The notes under the pieces: model-generated
What the model saw: the letters and a program-made list of their open reading frames with translations, nothing else
What the model was told of the DNA's origin: nothing
Database searches by the model: none
Position numbers and translations under genes: made by a program
Shown here: positions 46,263 to 58,191 of the stretch, piece after piece
Layout: every line of letters begins with the position of its first letter
How positions within the stretch are numbered: the stretch's first letter is position 1
Source: Cryptomeria japonica
Lineage: Eukaryota; Streptophyta; Pinopsida; Cupressales; Cupressaceae
NCBI RefSeq assembly: GCF_030272615.1
Contig: NC_081406.1
Location: forward strand, 217,442,997-217,506,996
DNA: 64,000 nt
Direction: 5' to 3'

Positions 46263-47408
46263 GCACTAGAGAGAGAGAGAAAGTTTTGAATTTAGAGGTA
46301 GCAATTTTCAGTAAAATCAGCCAATCTTCTGGATTTAAGCTGTTAAATTTAATCACAACAGTCTCTCGAAATTTCGGAAAAAATGTCCAGGACCGTGGCG
46401 CCCGGAGTGCAACACGGTCCTTGCAACTTTTTTCGAAATTTGCAGGGATGAAAGGTATGATGATTTTAGAGCTAATCTGAAAAAATTGAGTGATTTTACG
46501 ATCTGTAGATAGGCCAAATTAAAGTTGCAATCTCGAAATTGCCCTACCAAGATTGTCGAAAAATGCAAAATTTGAATTTTGAAAAAGAGAGGGAAACTGA
46601 AATTTTGAATTTGATGATTTTAGAGGGAATGTCAAGAGCAATGCAAATTTTGAAATTTGAAAATTGACTCAATTTCATGCAAAATTCAATTTTGAAAGCG
46701 GAAATTAAAGTTGTTGTAATTAAGCACTTAATTTCAAAAGTCACAAATTGCAAGAATTGGAATAAAGCACTGAAATTTTTAATGAATGATAACACACTTT
46801 TCAGATTTAGGACAGTAAGAACACAATTTTGACACAAAATTTCAATTTCAGTGATTTTTAAATGTTTAGAAGCCTTAATCCAAGCAATCACAAGACCAAC
46901 TTCGACTGTAATTTTAAAGGTGTTATAATTGATAAAATCAGCCAAAATTCTGAATTTAGCAGAAAAACACAGTAAGATCTCGCTCTCGAAATTTCAGAAA
47001 AAATGTCGGGGACGATGGCGCTCGGCGCCACGGTCCTCGCAACTTTTTTCCAAATTTTCAGGGATGACAGATATTGTGATTTTATTGCAGAATCCAAAGT
47101 TACAGCTGATTTGGAGATGTTTTGATCAGTGAAATTGTCGGACAAAGGTTGAATCAAGAGGGTTTAAAAAATTAGGGTTTTGACACTTAACCACTTAATT
47201 TTCAGAATTAAAGCACAAATATGAATTGATAATTTGTAATAGAAGGGCAGATCTGAAACAAGCATTAACATTTAGACATTTCGCAAGTTCAATTACTAAA
47301 AAGAAAATTTAGGGTTTTTATGCAATCACCTCTAAAATTTTGCAAAAGATCAAACATGGAAATGTAATCAATTTTTTTAGATCTAAGCATGAAAAATCAG
47401 AAAGGATG
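46263..47408 (-). other. Leader of the gag-pro-only element with repeated hairpins
   Basis: Noncoding 5' leader. Two related about 110-bp blocks (46362-46470 and 46976-47085) share CTCTCGAAATTTC, AAAAAATGTC, the GC-rich hairpin and CAACTTTTTTC, in front of ATTTTCAGGGATGA-type words. Hairpin cores are at 46390-46420 and 47010-47036. Confidence 0.7.
47010..47036. repeat. GC-rich hairpin motif in the leader
   Basis: GGACGATGGCGC, spacer TC, GGCGCCACGGTCC: arms pair with one or two mismatches. It is the best-formed copy of the motif also found in the LTRs. Confidence 0.75.
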
Positions 47409-47428
47409 TTCACGTCGGGTTCACCAAA
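47409..47428 (-). promoter_or_regulatory. Primer-binding site of the gag-pro-only element
   Basis: On the plus strand CACGTCGGGTTCACCA ends three bases before the 5' LTR; read on the minus strand, TGGTGAACCCGACGTG. Identical to the core of the Tat site at 15454-15469. Confidence 0.85.
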
Positions 47429-47429
47429 A

Positions 47430-48628
47430 TGTAAAGCGGAAAATCGCGATCGAACCCTAGTTGTTCTCCCCTCTTCCAACTCCGAGGAGAGAGAAGGGAG
47501 GTTCGCTAGGATTCGATGGTTTTCACTTAGGGGAGAGACTTTACATTCAAAAGAGGGGTTGACACTCATAAGATCCAATCCCACATAATGCAAGATTGGA
47601 TGCTAAGTGTGTTTCAAGGGTTAAGACAGCAAGGCTACCCTCTTTTGTAAAGAATGTTGATAGAAAGTGACAAAGATTCGTTTATAAACTGAGATAGGGA
47701 TATAGGATGAAGTTGCAGACCTGGAATTAGCAGTAAAATGTCGATACGGCGCTGTCCTGCAAATTTGAGCAAAATTTGTCGGGACAATGGCGCCCGACGC
47801 CACAGTCCTCCGAAAAATCCGCGAAACGAAGGGGGATCTGTTCGTCTCTGCACAAGGATTCCAGATCTTCAATTCCAGTCATGTACCTGCAACCTACACA
47901 CAGAAAAGCGAAGACGATTGGGGGGTTAGGGATTAGGGGTTTGCCTTTAGGTCAAACCCCAGTTTTGGAATTAACCAAGAAATGAGCAAGAGCTGTAAAT
48001 GTAAATGACTGTAAAACAAGTACTAATACCTTGTTCTAAGGATGTTTGTATCCTTATGTGCGAAGGTATAGATGTTGTATGTTGTATGTTGTAGCATGTA
48101 GTATGTGATCTCCTCTTCAATGGTTGAATCCTTGTCTTGAATGCAACACTTAGCCTTGAATGGAGACTTGAAATGATCAATTGCTTGAAGGAATGCTTGA
48201 ATGCTTGAATGCTCGAGTATAATTTCCACGCTTTTTTCATCATGTCGAATGACAGAGGAAAATGTAGTTTATATACTTGTCATTTAGGGCTGATAGACTG
48301 ATTTTCCCGACCTTAGGCCGACCAGGAAAGTTAATTTCCAAATTGCAAACAAAAAGACCCGAGACCCCCTAGGAGACCGGGCCCAAAATAGGACCCAGGG
48401 ACCAGGGTGCTGGGCGCCCTGGTCCTGAAGGACCAGGGTGCTGGGCGCTCTGGTCCCACCTCCCGGGACAGCAGGGTGCAAGGAGGTTCAGGACAGGGTG
48501 CTTGAAAAATGCAGTTTTCAGTGTCATGAGCAAGTTTCGGGGTCTCCATTCAGGTTGTGTGTTGCGTCGCCATCGTGAAGACCGAAATGCAGTCAAAATT
48601 GCAAGTGTCACAATTTTAGGACGCTACA
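47430..48628 (-). repeat. 5' LTR of the gag-pro-only element
   Basis: Pairs with 40873-42094. TATA-like GTATATAAACT on the minus strand at 48266-48276, about 350 bp inside the LTR, oriented toward gag. Confidence 0.95.
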
Positions 48629-48633
48629 ATTTG

Positions 48634-48871
48634 TATACCTTGATCAAGTATATAGATATTGTGGGTATCAGCCCCACCGTGGTTTTTCCCTTTACAGGGT
48701 TTACCACATATAAATATTGGTGTTATGATGTTGCTTCTTTATATATTATTTGGTTTATGCACTTCAATTTTATTTACTTTTAACCGGTTCATAAGCAATG
48801 TGTTCAAAATTAGTTTTATCGATAGAAAATTGATTCACCCCCCTCCCTCTTAGTGTTCTTGGATTCCAACA
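48634..48871 (+). repeat. 5' LTR of the outer element, right part
   Basis: Resumes the LTR after the inner insertion (TATACCTTGATCAAGTATATAG). It ends TTCCAACA before the primer site and aligns with 61089-61321. Confidence 0.9.
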
Positions 48872-48872
48872 A

Positions 48873-48886
48873 TTGGTATCAGAGCT
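48873..48886 (+). promoter_or_regulatory. Primer-binding site of the outer element
   Basis: TTGGTATCAGAGC, the initiator tRNA-Met type match used by most plant Ty1/copia elements. It lies one base after the LTR end. Confidence 0.85.
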
Positions 48887-49960
48887 TAGTGCCTCAGAAG
48901 AACTTTAACCACTTGAGGAAGATTTGGAACTTGGAATCAATTGTAACTGGTCTGCAACAACAACTTCAACTTTCTCTTGAGGATCTTGATAATGAACAGA
49001 TGGAAAACAATAAACTGAAGAAAGAACTAATACAAGCTAGAGAACACATCATTTCATTGCAAGGAAAGCTTTCAGCTATTCAAGCCAAGAGGAAAGAACT
49101 CTGTGATCAATTGCAAAATCAGAGTAGTGATGAGGAAGATTCTATGAAGGATCAATATTAGAAACTCACTTAGGAGAATACTATCTTGAGGAATGAGATG
49201 CAAGCCTTAACCATGAGAATGTGCAAGGAGATTGAAGATAGAAAGAAGAATGAAGAAAACCTAGCTCAATAATTGAAGGACAAATCTGATGAATGCAACA
49301 GGCTGACACATGAGAATCACATGTTGAAACTTGAGTTGGTCCAGTCCCAGAACAATGAGAAGGAACTTGAGAGACAGATCATAATCATGAGAGATGACTT
49401 AGTCACTACAAATGAGTACAAGGAAAAATTCAAAGCCATCTCTGCCAAACTTGATGAACTCTTGAAGAGTCAGAGAGATGCTAATGACAAGAGGGGTCTT
49501 GGTTATGAAGAAGGAGAAAGCTCTAGTACTACACAACAAGATCAATCATCTAGTCAAAAGCAGAATCATGTTAACAACCAGAAATAGAAATCACCGGTAA
49601 GACAACCTAATGCTCACAAATTCAATGGTACATGCTTTCTTCACAATAAATATGGTCATATAGAAAGTCAGTGCAGAAATAAGAATAATCAGAACAATGC
49701 ATCAGTCAGTGGTCTTGGAAATGTAAGATGTCATGCATGTAGCAGATTTGGACATATGGCTAACCAATGCAGATTAAAAGGAAATCAAGGAAATCAAGGG
49801 TTTAACAAAGCAATTTAGAAGAACAATATTGTTTGTTATGCATGCAACAAGATTGGACATATTGCTAAATATTGTAGAAGTAAGAACCCACTGGCAACTA
49901 AAGGAAATGGAGATGAGAAAGGAAAGGCAAAGGTAGAAGATATCAGAAAAAAAACATGAA
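48887..49960 (+). pseudogene. Coiled-coil and zinc-knuckle gag of the outer element
   Basis: Plus strand, one frame with TAG/TAA stops at about 49159, 49171, 49270, 49585 and 49816. Most of these replace glutamine codons (CAG/CAA). The first half is a long coiled coil (LESIVTGLQQQLQLSLEDLD, ENNKLKKELIQAREHIISLQ). The end carries three knuckle units: CFLHNKYGHIESQC (second Cys lost), CHACSRFGHMANQC and CYACNKIGHIAKYC. The usual N-terminal copia capsid domain is missing between the primer site and the coiled coil. It would coat element RNA. No protease follows. Confidence 0.8.
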
Positions 49961-50418
49961 AAAGATGGGTAAGGAGATCAAACACACAACCGATAGAGCC
50001 ATTAGGTCCTGCATCGGAAGCAAGAACAACCAGTAACTAAGGCACTCTGCCTTAGGGGTAGGCAAATTATTGAAGATCATGCTTATACCCCAGATTAGAT
50101 CTATAGTCAGAGAATTCTAATTGTAGATGCATACTCAAGCGATTTCAAGTTTACCGAAACCTACTTGCAGATGATGCGACCCGGTGATTTTTCCTGACAA
50201 CGTTTATCACAGTGGAAAATTACGGTTTACGGTAATAAAAAGGGAAAAGTTAATTTATTTTCTTCACATAGCGATCGAGAGTTCAGAAGAATAATTTCTA
50301 GAGCGAATCAAGACTTCAAGGTAAGCATTTTCTCTTGAAAACAATCTCATCATCCGACAGTATCTTGAGGTATTTTTTGTTTGCCGAAACCCTAGCTTCA
50401 GTATCTGCATTTGATATC

Positions 50419-50507
50419 ATGGCTTCTTCATCCAATGTCGATACTCCTTTGTTGGTAGAAATAAAGAACCACCCCCCTCCTAAATTTAAGAAGCACCCCT
50501 TCAAATC
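50419..50507 (+). pseudogene. Second ORF of the outer element, N-terminal part
   Basis: ATG at 50419 (MASSSNVDTPLLVEIKNHPP...). The frame is interrupted after 30 codons by the chromovirus insertion at 50508 and continues at 58192. Confidence 0.6.
50503..50507. repeat. Target-site duplication AAATC, left
   Basis: AAATC before TGGTGCAAG; repeated at 58187-58191. Confidence 0.95.
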
Positions 50508-52048
50508 TGGTGCAAGAGCACCTAAGGGTTGAAATGCCCTTGACCAATTTTGACTTTTGAGACCCTCCTGTGGTCATGTAGATATTTGCTTGGCTGTTTT
50601 CTTTGTAGTTTTTGAGTTTTTCCTTGTCGGCAAGACCTACCCCAATCAGCAAGTCTTATCCCGACGAGGTCACCCATGTTGGAGTAGTTGTATCGTGTAT
50701 CAGCGGGAGTTGTTGCATGCTTTACCGAAGACATGATGGAAGTTGTCGAATGTCAGAGAGAATGTTTTTATGCTATCTCACGGACCTGATAGGAAAGTGC
50801 TAGTCATTAACAAGTGAGAAAGTCTTGCAGCTTCCAAAAGGATCGGACGACTGTCGCTATACCACGATGGGAAAATGATCAAAGATTATCTACCGCAACT
50901 TGGTGACCATGGTAGGACCTAGCCAAAAAGAAGATCATTCTGGGTGGTTAGAGAGGTCGTACTGAGATGTCAGGGTAGAGCCCCTGGAACTAATCAATGA
51001 ATGCCACGTGGAAAAGCACAAAAGAGAGATCGAGCAGATCGGACGATCAGAATGAGCATTCTAGGTGGTTAGAGAGGTCGTGCTAAGATGTCAGGGTAGA
51101 GCCCTTGGAACCAATCAGTGAATGCCATGTGGCAAAGCACAAAAGAGAGATCGAGCAGATTGGACAATTGGATTAGCTTTTCGGTTATCTTCCTGAAGAC
51201 CAATAGAATATACGGAGCGCAGAAAGTCGACATTGGCAGTTGGAAGCCAGGTTCTTTGGCTACGCCGATGGTCTGTTTTGTACCTATTTTTCAGTTTGAA
51301 TCCATTTGCGTTTCATGACAAATGGAATGTTTAAAAGACCCAATGGGCATTTGTAAACGGTTGGATGTTGGATGTGGGATGGTTGAATATTGCAGGAAAT
51401 ACATTAAGTCTATTTTCTGGTTTTCTTTTGTTGTGTGTTATACTATCTTGTTTTGTTAATTTTTTCATTATAGTTTTGTAATTTAAGTTTCCTTTTTGTT
51501 GTTCATTTCAGTGTTTTTAATTCATGGTGTAAATATGGCTCTATCTTGAACCTCCACTGTGGGATCCACATGGCTATTGGAGTTCTTCAGGAAGAGCCAA
51601 AAATGTACAGTATAAGTGGATTAGTAGTAGGAGGAAGCCAGGAAATGGCAATCGCCATTTCTGCATATTGAACCCAGGCGAGCTTGATGGTAGTTCGGCT
51701 AGGTATCAGTAATTGATTGAGATAACTTGCAGGGGAAGGAAATTGTCGAGAACTGGAAGAAGATCCACAAGGCTACAAGCCTGAGATTGAAGCATTGAGT
51801 AATCAAGAGGAAAGTTTGCTAAACCAAACAAGATGGGTGGTTTTGCAAAGAGTCAAGAATGAGTGTGTCCTTCACCCCTGCAAGGATATAGTGAGTGAGC
51901 TTACTTTGTGAGCTTGAGGTCGGTGTTAAGAAAACAAATGGTAGGGAAGCACCTAGAAGTCTAGAAGAGTAGCCTTAGAACCTGGGAAGGGATAGAAACA
52001 AACCGTCAAGAAATTTAATTGATGGTTAAATAGGTAGCCTCCCCATCA
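50508..52048 (+). repeat. 5' LTR of the chromovirus
   Basis: Pairs with 56659-58186. Holds a tandem pair of about 120 bp (50937-51060 and 51061-51175) with GGTTAGAGAGGTCGTRCT, AGATGTCAGGGTAGAGCCC and AAAGCACAAAAGAGAGATC. Confidence 0.95.
50937..51175. repeat. 120-bp tandem duplication in the chromovirus LTR
   Basis: Two copies in direct order, also present at about 57070-57310 in the other LTR, so the duplication precedes this insertion. Confidence 0.85.
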
Positions 52049-52050
52049 TA

Positions 52051-52064
52051 TTGGTATCAGAGCC
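52051..52064 (+). promoter_or_regulatory. Primer-binding site of the chromovirus
   Basis: TTGGTATCAGAGCC, two bases after the LTR end, initiator tRNA-Met type. Confidence 0.85.
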
Positions 52065-52091
52065 AGTTTAGACTTAGGAAGAAAGTAGTTG

Positions 52092-55000
52092 ATGACTGAT
52101 ACTAAATTAGTAGGAGACAATAGTTGCAGAATGGTGACTAATGTAGAGTTAGCCAAGAAGGTAGAAGATCAGAAGGAAGACAATAGACTCTTGAGAGAAA
52201 GATTAGCACAACTGGAGAGAAAACTAAACACAGTTGAGGATAAAACTGAGAAAGTAACAATCTAGGTCAATGAAGAGAAGGGTAAAGAACTAGTAGAAGA
52301 GGATAGGATACTAGAACCAGACCCTGTTCTACCTGAAGAACCTTTCCTAAAAGCAATTAAAGCTTTAGGAGGAAAATCCCTAGAAGGAGTGTCACTTTTT
52401 CATGGGAAAATGGAGCTTGAAGTTGTTATTGAATGGATTGAAGGAATGGAGAATCACTTTGAGTGTGATGGAATCAGTGAAGCCCAAAAGGTGAAGGTAG
52501 CTAAGTCTAGATTGAGAGGAGCAACCTTAACTTGATGGAAATTTGTCCAAGAAGAGAGGCAAAAAGAGGGTAAGAACCTTATAGCTACTTGGAAGGGCGT
52601 GTTAGCCAAGGTGAGGGAGAACTATATCCCTAAAGACTATGAAATCTAGTTTCACAAGAGGAGACAAAAATTGAGGCAAAGAGACTTGGATGTGAGCAGC
52701 TACACTGAGGAATCTCAGAAGTTGTGTCTAAGATCCAATGTGGTAGAGGATGAAAGAATGAAGGTACCCAGATAATTGAATGGCTTGAGATTGAATATTC
52801 AAGAGGATTTGAGTTTTTAAAGTCCTAACACCATGCATAAGTGCTATCAGTTGGCACTAAAGGTGGAGGAAAAGAGCAAAAAAATCAAGATCAAAGCAAC
52901 AGAGGAAGAGGTAGAGGAAAAGATGGTAGAGGCCAAAGAGGCAGTTTTGGTGGAAGAGGAATAGATCAAAGGTCCCAAGGAGAGTCCAAACTTATCGACC
53001 AAAGTGAGGATTCACATAACAAGAGAAGCTATAGAGGAAGGGGATCATCTAGCAACCCAGGAAGAGGTAGATCTAGTGGACCAGGAAGAGGGTCCTACTT
53101 CTCCACCATGAAGTGTTACAATTGCCAAACATTGGGTCACCCTGCCTATAGATGTCCAGAGAAATCCTCTTCATCTCAAGGAAGTGAAAGAAGAGTGACA
53201 TATGCACAAGAAGATGTAAAAAACAACAAGACACAAGATGTGAGCTTAGCTCCTAAAGATGGAGAAAATTTAACGATGAGAAGAGCCTTGATTAAGGAGC
53301 CAATCAAAGAAGAACCAACTTAAAGAAGAGCTTGTTTAGAATCAAATGCAAGGTCCTTGGTAAGGTTTGTAGAGTGATGATAGACTCAAGGTCTACTAAC
53401 AACATTATATCAGAGGAAGCAGTATGTAAATTGAAGTTAAAAATAATTCCACATAGTAATCCATATTGGGTCACTTGGCTCAACAAGGAGCAGCATGTGG
53501 TAGTAAATGAACAAACATGGGTTGAGTTCAACATAGGTAGTTATAAGGATAAAGTCTTGTGTGACATCCTCCCTATGGATGCTTGCCATTTACTTCTTCG
53601 TAGACCATGATAGTTTGATAGAAAGGCCATTCACAATGGAGAGGAGAACTCTTATTCTTTTCAAAAGGACGGAGTTACATACCACATTCAGTCCCTAATT
53701 GATGAAGGGGATAGAAGCAAAACTAAAGGCCCAAATGTGTCATTGGTGAGTGAAAAAGAGGTCATTAAAACTCTCAAGGAAGGAGAAGGAGTGGGATTTC
53801 TTCTTATAGTAAAACCAAGGGAAACAAAGAAAGAAAATAAGGTTCGATCACCTCATGAAGTGCAGCAGATACTAGACAACTTCAAAGCAATCATAAGCGA
53901 TGGAGCACCAGCAACCCACTGCCTATTAGAGCCATCAACCATCAAATTGATTTTATTCCTGGAGCATCATTACCCAACAAAGTAGCCTATAAGATGACTC
54001 CCAAATAGAACAAGGAAGTGGCTAGACAAGGCCAAGAATTGTTGGAGCAAGGATTGATAAAGAAGAGTATAAGTCCTTGTGTCGTACCTTCAGTGTTAGC
54101 ACCCAAGAAAAGAGGAACGTGGAGGCTATGCACAGATTCAAGAGCCATAAATAGAATTACTATCAGGTACAGATTTCCTATCCCAAGAATTGAAGACTTG
54201 ATGGATTGCTTGGGAGGTGCAAAGTATTTCACTAAGATTGATCTCAAGAGTGGATACCACCAGATCAAAATCAAAGAAGGCGATGAATGGAAAACAACCT
54301 TCAAAACCAATGAAGAACTTTATGAGTGGCTTGTTATGCCATTCAGTCTTAGTAATGCTCTCAATACATTCATGAGACTCATGAATGAAGTGCTTAAATA
54401 TTTTATTGGTAAATTTGTTGTTGTATACATAGATGACATCTTGATTTTCAGTAGAATTAAAGAGGAACATCTAGAGCATCTTAGTATTGTATTGCAAAAA
54501 TTGTATGACGAGCAACTAACAATAAACTCAGAGAAGTGTGAGTTTATGAAGTAGGAACTTGTCTATCTTGAATTTGTAGTTTCAGGAGGAGATTTGAAGA
54601 TGGACACGTCATAGGTGGAAACCATCACAAATTGGTCAACACCAAAAACAATGAGTGTAGTAAGAATTTTTCATGGTTTGGCACAGTTCTACGGGAAGTT
54701 TATCAAAGGATTCAGTGAGATTTGTGCACCCATGTTGGTTACCATCAAAGGAGGAGTTAAGACTAACTTTTAGTGGACCAATGCAGCTAACAAAGGGTTT
54801 GAAATTTTGAAACAAAAGGTAGCTACACTATCAGTACTCATTCTTCCTAGTTTTGACGAGTTGTTCACAATTAAATGTGATGCCAGTAATATAGCAGTTG
54901 GTGCTATTTTGAGTCAAGAGAATAGACCTGTATCTTTTTTTAGTGAGAAGCTCAATGATGCCAAGAAGAAGTATTCATCCTATGATCTTGAGTTGTATGA

Positions 55001-56620
55001 TCTTGTTCAAGCTCTTAGGATATGGAGGCACTACTTGTTACCTAAGGAGTTTATTGTTTACACAGATAATCAAGCTTTAAGTTTTCTGAATTCACAAGAT
55101 AAGTTAAGTCATAAGCATTTTATATGGGTTGAGTATCTATAGTCATATACTTTTTCTATTAAGCATAAAAAAGGACAGTGTAATAAAGTAGTAGATGCTT
55201 TGAGTAGAAGGCTACTAACAGTGCAAGAAGTGTAGATTCAGAGTATTGGAGTTGTTTACTTCAAGGATTTGTACCCCAAGGATGAAGATTTTACAGCCAT
55301 TTACAAGGTTTGTCAAGAATTTTAGAATCACTTTCATAGTAAATATGCTGACTTTACTTTGCAGAATGGTTTTTTGTTTAAAGGTGGACAATTGTGTGTT
55401 CCCAAAGGATCCATGAGGGAAAATCTGATCCAAGAAAAGAACAATGGATGTTTGAGTGGTCATTTTGGCCTTAATAAGACATTGGAACTTGTTCAAAGGT
55501 TCTACTATTGGCCCAGAATGTAGAGGGATATTAGAAGGTATGTTGAGCAGTGTATGGTTTGTCAGAAAGCTAAAGGCACAGCTACTAATGCTGATCTTTA
55601 TCAGCCATTGTCTATTCCTACAAGGCCATGGGAATGTGTGAGTATGGATTTTGTGGTTGGATTACCCAAAACAAAGCCTAGCTGTGATAGCATTTTTGTT
55701 GTTGTTGACAGATTCAGTAAAATGGCACATTGTGTTCCTTGTAAAACTACTCATGATGCTAGTCACATTGCACACTTGTTTTTCAAAGAGGTTATTAGAA
55801 TCCACTATTTGCCAGTTAGTATTGTTTTAGATAGAGATGTCAAATTCCTTTGACATTTTTGGAAAACTCTTTCGAAAAGACTGGGAACTAATTTGTCTTT
55901 TGGTTCATCCTATTAACCCCAAATGGATAGTCAAACAGAGGTGGTCAATAGGATACTTGGAAACCTTTTAAGATGTTTGACCAAAGAGTATGGACAAATT
56001 TGGGATCAGGTTCTTCACCAGGCAGAGTTTGCGTACAATGACAATTTCAATAGGTCTACTAGGAAGAGTCCTTTTGAGATAGTGTATGGTATGCACCCAC
56101 GAGGTGTTATTGAATTATGAGAGCTTGGTAATTTGTCACACAGAAGTGGTCAAGCTGATTATATTGCTCAATCTATGAGGGAGGTTCATGACCAAGTCAA
56201 GCGAACTCTCCAAGATTCTTCATAGAAAGTTAAAGCCAGAGTTGATGCCACACAGAGAGATGTGCAATTTTAAGTTGGATATTTGGTGATGGTAAATTTG
56301 AACAAGGATCGACTTCAAAATGGGATTCCCAACAAGCTAAAAATGAGGAGAATAGGCCCATATTTGGTTGTCTACAAGGGACCACTTCCCATGGAGGATG
56401 CGTGAGTTTCAGATGTTCAACAGTCACTTGTTTATCTCCCATTACTTTCTTCTTCCATGCCTCATGCTGAGAAAGTATTAGATTCTCGTGTTCTCAAGAA
56501 GACTAGACAATAGGTCTACATGGAACATTTAGTGAAATGGATGCATAAACCTGATTCTAAAGTGACTTGGATCCCTGAATTAGACTTTGTGAAGTTAGGA
56601 ATTGATCTTTCCTAACTGCC
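52092..56620 (+). pseudogene. Chromovirus gag-pol polyprotein, multiply broken
   Basis: ATG at 52092. Gag: a coiled-coil start (LRERLAQLERKL) and capsid domain (about 52380-52790). An Arg/Gly-rich segment (NRGRGRGKDGRGQRG) and one knuckle CYNCQTLGHPAYRC (about 53114-53155) lie in a second frame. Protease VMIDSRSTNNII (about 53375-53410) has Arg where the catalytic triad needs Gly. RT has YIDD at 54426-54437 (intact). RNase H starts at IKCDASNIAVGA (about 54870). The integrase zinc region has CLSGHFG and later CMVCQ, and an early His seems replaced by Asn. The core has MDFVVGLP, VLDRDVKFL and TEVVNRILGN. The C-terminus EHLVKWMHKPDSKVTWIPEL is chromodomain-like, which targets insertion to chromatin marks. 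Frame changes near 52850, 53330 and 54000; more than ten in-frame stops. Nonfunctional. Confidence 0.9.
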
Positions 56621-56647
56621 GAGCGCAGTCACTTGACTTCTTTGTTT

Positions 56648-56658
56648 TTGGGGGAGTA
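56648..56658 (+). promoter_or_regulatory. Polypurine tract of the chromovirus
   Basis: GGGGGAGTA directly before the 3' LTR. Confidence 0.8.
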
Positions 56659-58186
56659 TGGTGCAAGAGCACTTAAGGGTTGAAATGCCCTTGACCAATT
56701 TTGACTTTTGAGACCCTCCTGTGGTCATGTGGATATTTGTTTGGTTATTTTCTTTGTAGTTTTTGCGTTTTTCCTTATCGGCAAGACCTACCCCGATCGG
56801 TGAGTCTTATCTTGATGAGGTCGCCCGTGTTGGAGTAGTTGTATCGGGTATCGGTGAGAGTTGTTGCACGCTTTACTGAAGACCCAATGGAAGTTGTTAA
56901 ATTTTTTATGCTATCCTGCGGACCTGATAGGAAAGTGCTAGCCGTTAAGAAGTGAACAAGTCCTACGGCTTCCAAAAGGATCAGATGACTGTCGCTATAT
57001 CGTGACAGGAAAAATGATCGAAGATTATCTGTCGCAACTTGGCGACCATGGTGGGACCCAGCAAAAAAGAACAAAATTCTGGGCAGTTAGAGAGGTCATG
57101 TTGAGATGTCAGGGTAGAGCCCTCGGAACCAATCAGTGAATGCCATGTGGTGAAGCACAAAAGAGAGATCAAGCAGATTGGACAATTGAATTGAGCATTC
57201 CGGGTAGATAGAGAGGTTGTGCTAAGATGTCAAAGTAGAACCCCTAGAACCAATCAGTTAATGCCATGTGTTGAAGCATAAAAGAGAGATCGAGCAGATG
57301 GGATGATTGGATTAACTTTTTGGTTATCTTCTCAAAGACTGATAGAAAGTACAGAGCACAGAAAGTCGACATTGGCAGTTGGAAGCTAGGTTTTGTGGCT
57401 ACGCAGGTGGTCCATTTTGTAACTATTTTTTAGTTTGAAACCATCTGTGTTTCACAATGGATGGAATCTTTAAAAGACCCAATGGGCATTTGTAAAGGGT
57501 TGGATGTTGGATGTGGGATGGTTGAATACTACAGAAAATACATACAGTCTATTTTCTGGTTTTCTTTCATTGTGTGTTGTACTGTCTTGTTTTGTTAAGT
57601 TTTTCATTACAATTTTGTAATTTAAGTTTCCTTTTTGTTGTTCATTTCGGTGTTTTGAATTCACAATGTAAATATGGCTCTGTCTTGAACCTCCACCGTG
57701 GGATCCATGCGGCTACTAGAGTTCTTCAAAAAGAGCCAAAAATTTATACTATAAGTAGAGTAATAGGAGGAGGAAGCCAGGAAATGGCAATCGCCATTTC
57801 TGTATATTGAACCTAGGCGAGCTTGATGGTAGTCCAGCTAGGTATCAGTAATTGATTGAGATAACTTGAAGGGAACAAAATTGTTGAGAACTGGAAGAAG
57901 ATCCATAAGGCTACAAGCCTAAGATTGAAGCATTGAGTAATCAAGAGGAAAGTTTGCTAAACCAAACAAGATGGGTGGTTTTGCAAAGAGTCAAGAATGA
58001 GTGTGTCCTTCATCCTTGTAAGGATATAGTGAGTGAGCTTACTTTGTGAGCTTGAGGTTGGTGTTAAGCAAACAAATGGTATGGAAGCACCTAGAAGTCT
58101 AGAAAAGTAGACTTGGAACCCAAGAAGGGATAGAAACAGACCGCCAATAAATTTAATTGATGGTTAAATAGGTAGCCTCCCCATCA
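56659..58186 (+). repeat. 3' LTR of the chromovirus
   Basis: Pairs with 50508-52048 and carries the same internal duplication. Confidence 0.95.
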
Positions 58187-58191
58187 AAATC

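Larger units (their letters stand above)
40873..48628 (-). mobile_element. Gag-pro-only LTR element, non-autonomous Tat relative
   Basis: 7756 bp, minus strand. LTRs 40873-42094 (1222 bp) and 47430-48628 (1199 bp) begin TGTAAAGCGG and end GGACGCTACA. They are nearly identical apart from a short indel near 41110. Primer site and polypurine tract are present. The only coding region is gag plus a protease-like domain; RT, RNase H and integrase are absent. It shares the primer match CACGTCGGGTTCACCA with the autonomous Tat element at 4164-17324. Its gag-pro design (gag, knuckle, retropepsin-like, proline-rich region) matches that element's first half. It probably relies on enzymes of a related Tat element. 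Confidence 0.92.
50508..58186 (+). mobile_element. Ty3/gypsy chromovirus, complete structure, decayed coding
   Basis: 7679 bp, plus strand. LTRs 50508-52048 (1541 bp) and 56659-58186 (1528 bp), TGGTGCAAG...CCCCATCA, with duplication AAATC. Primer site TTGGTATCAGAGCC at 52051, polypurine tract at 56648-56658. Gag, protease, RT, RNase H, integrase and a chromodomain-like C-terminus are all present, in the gypsy order. LTRs differ by roughly a tenth by eye and the coding part has three frame changes and many stops, so it is clearly older than the two Tat-type elements. Confidence 0.95.
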
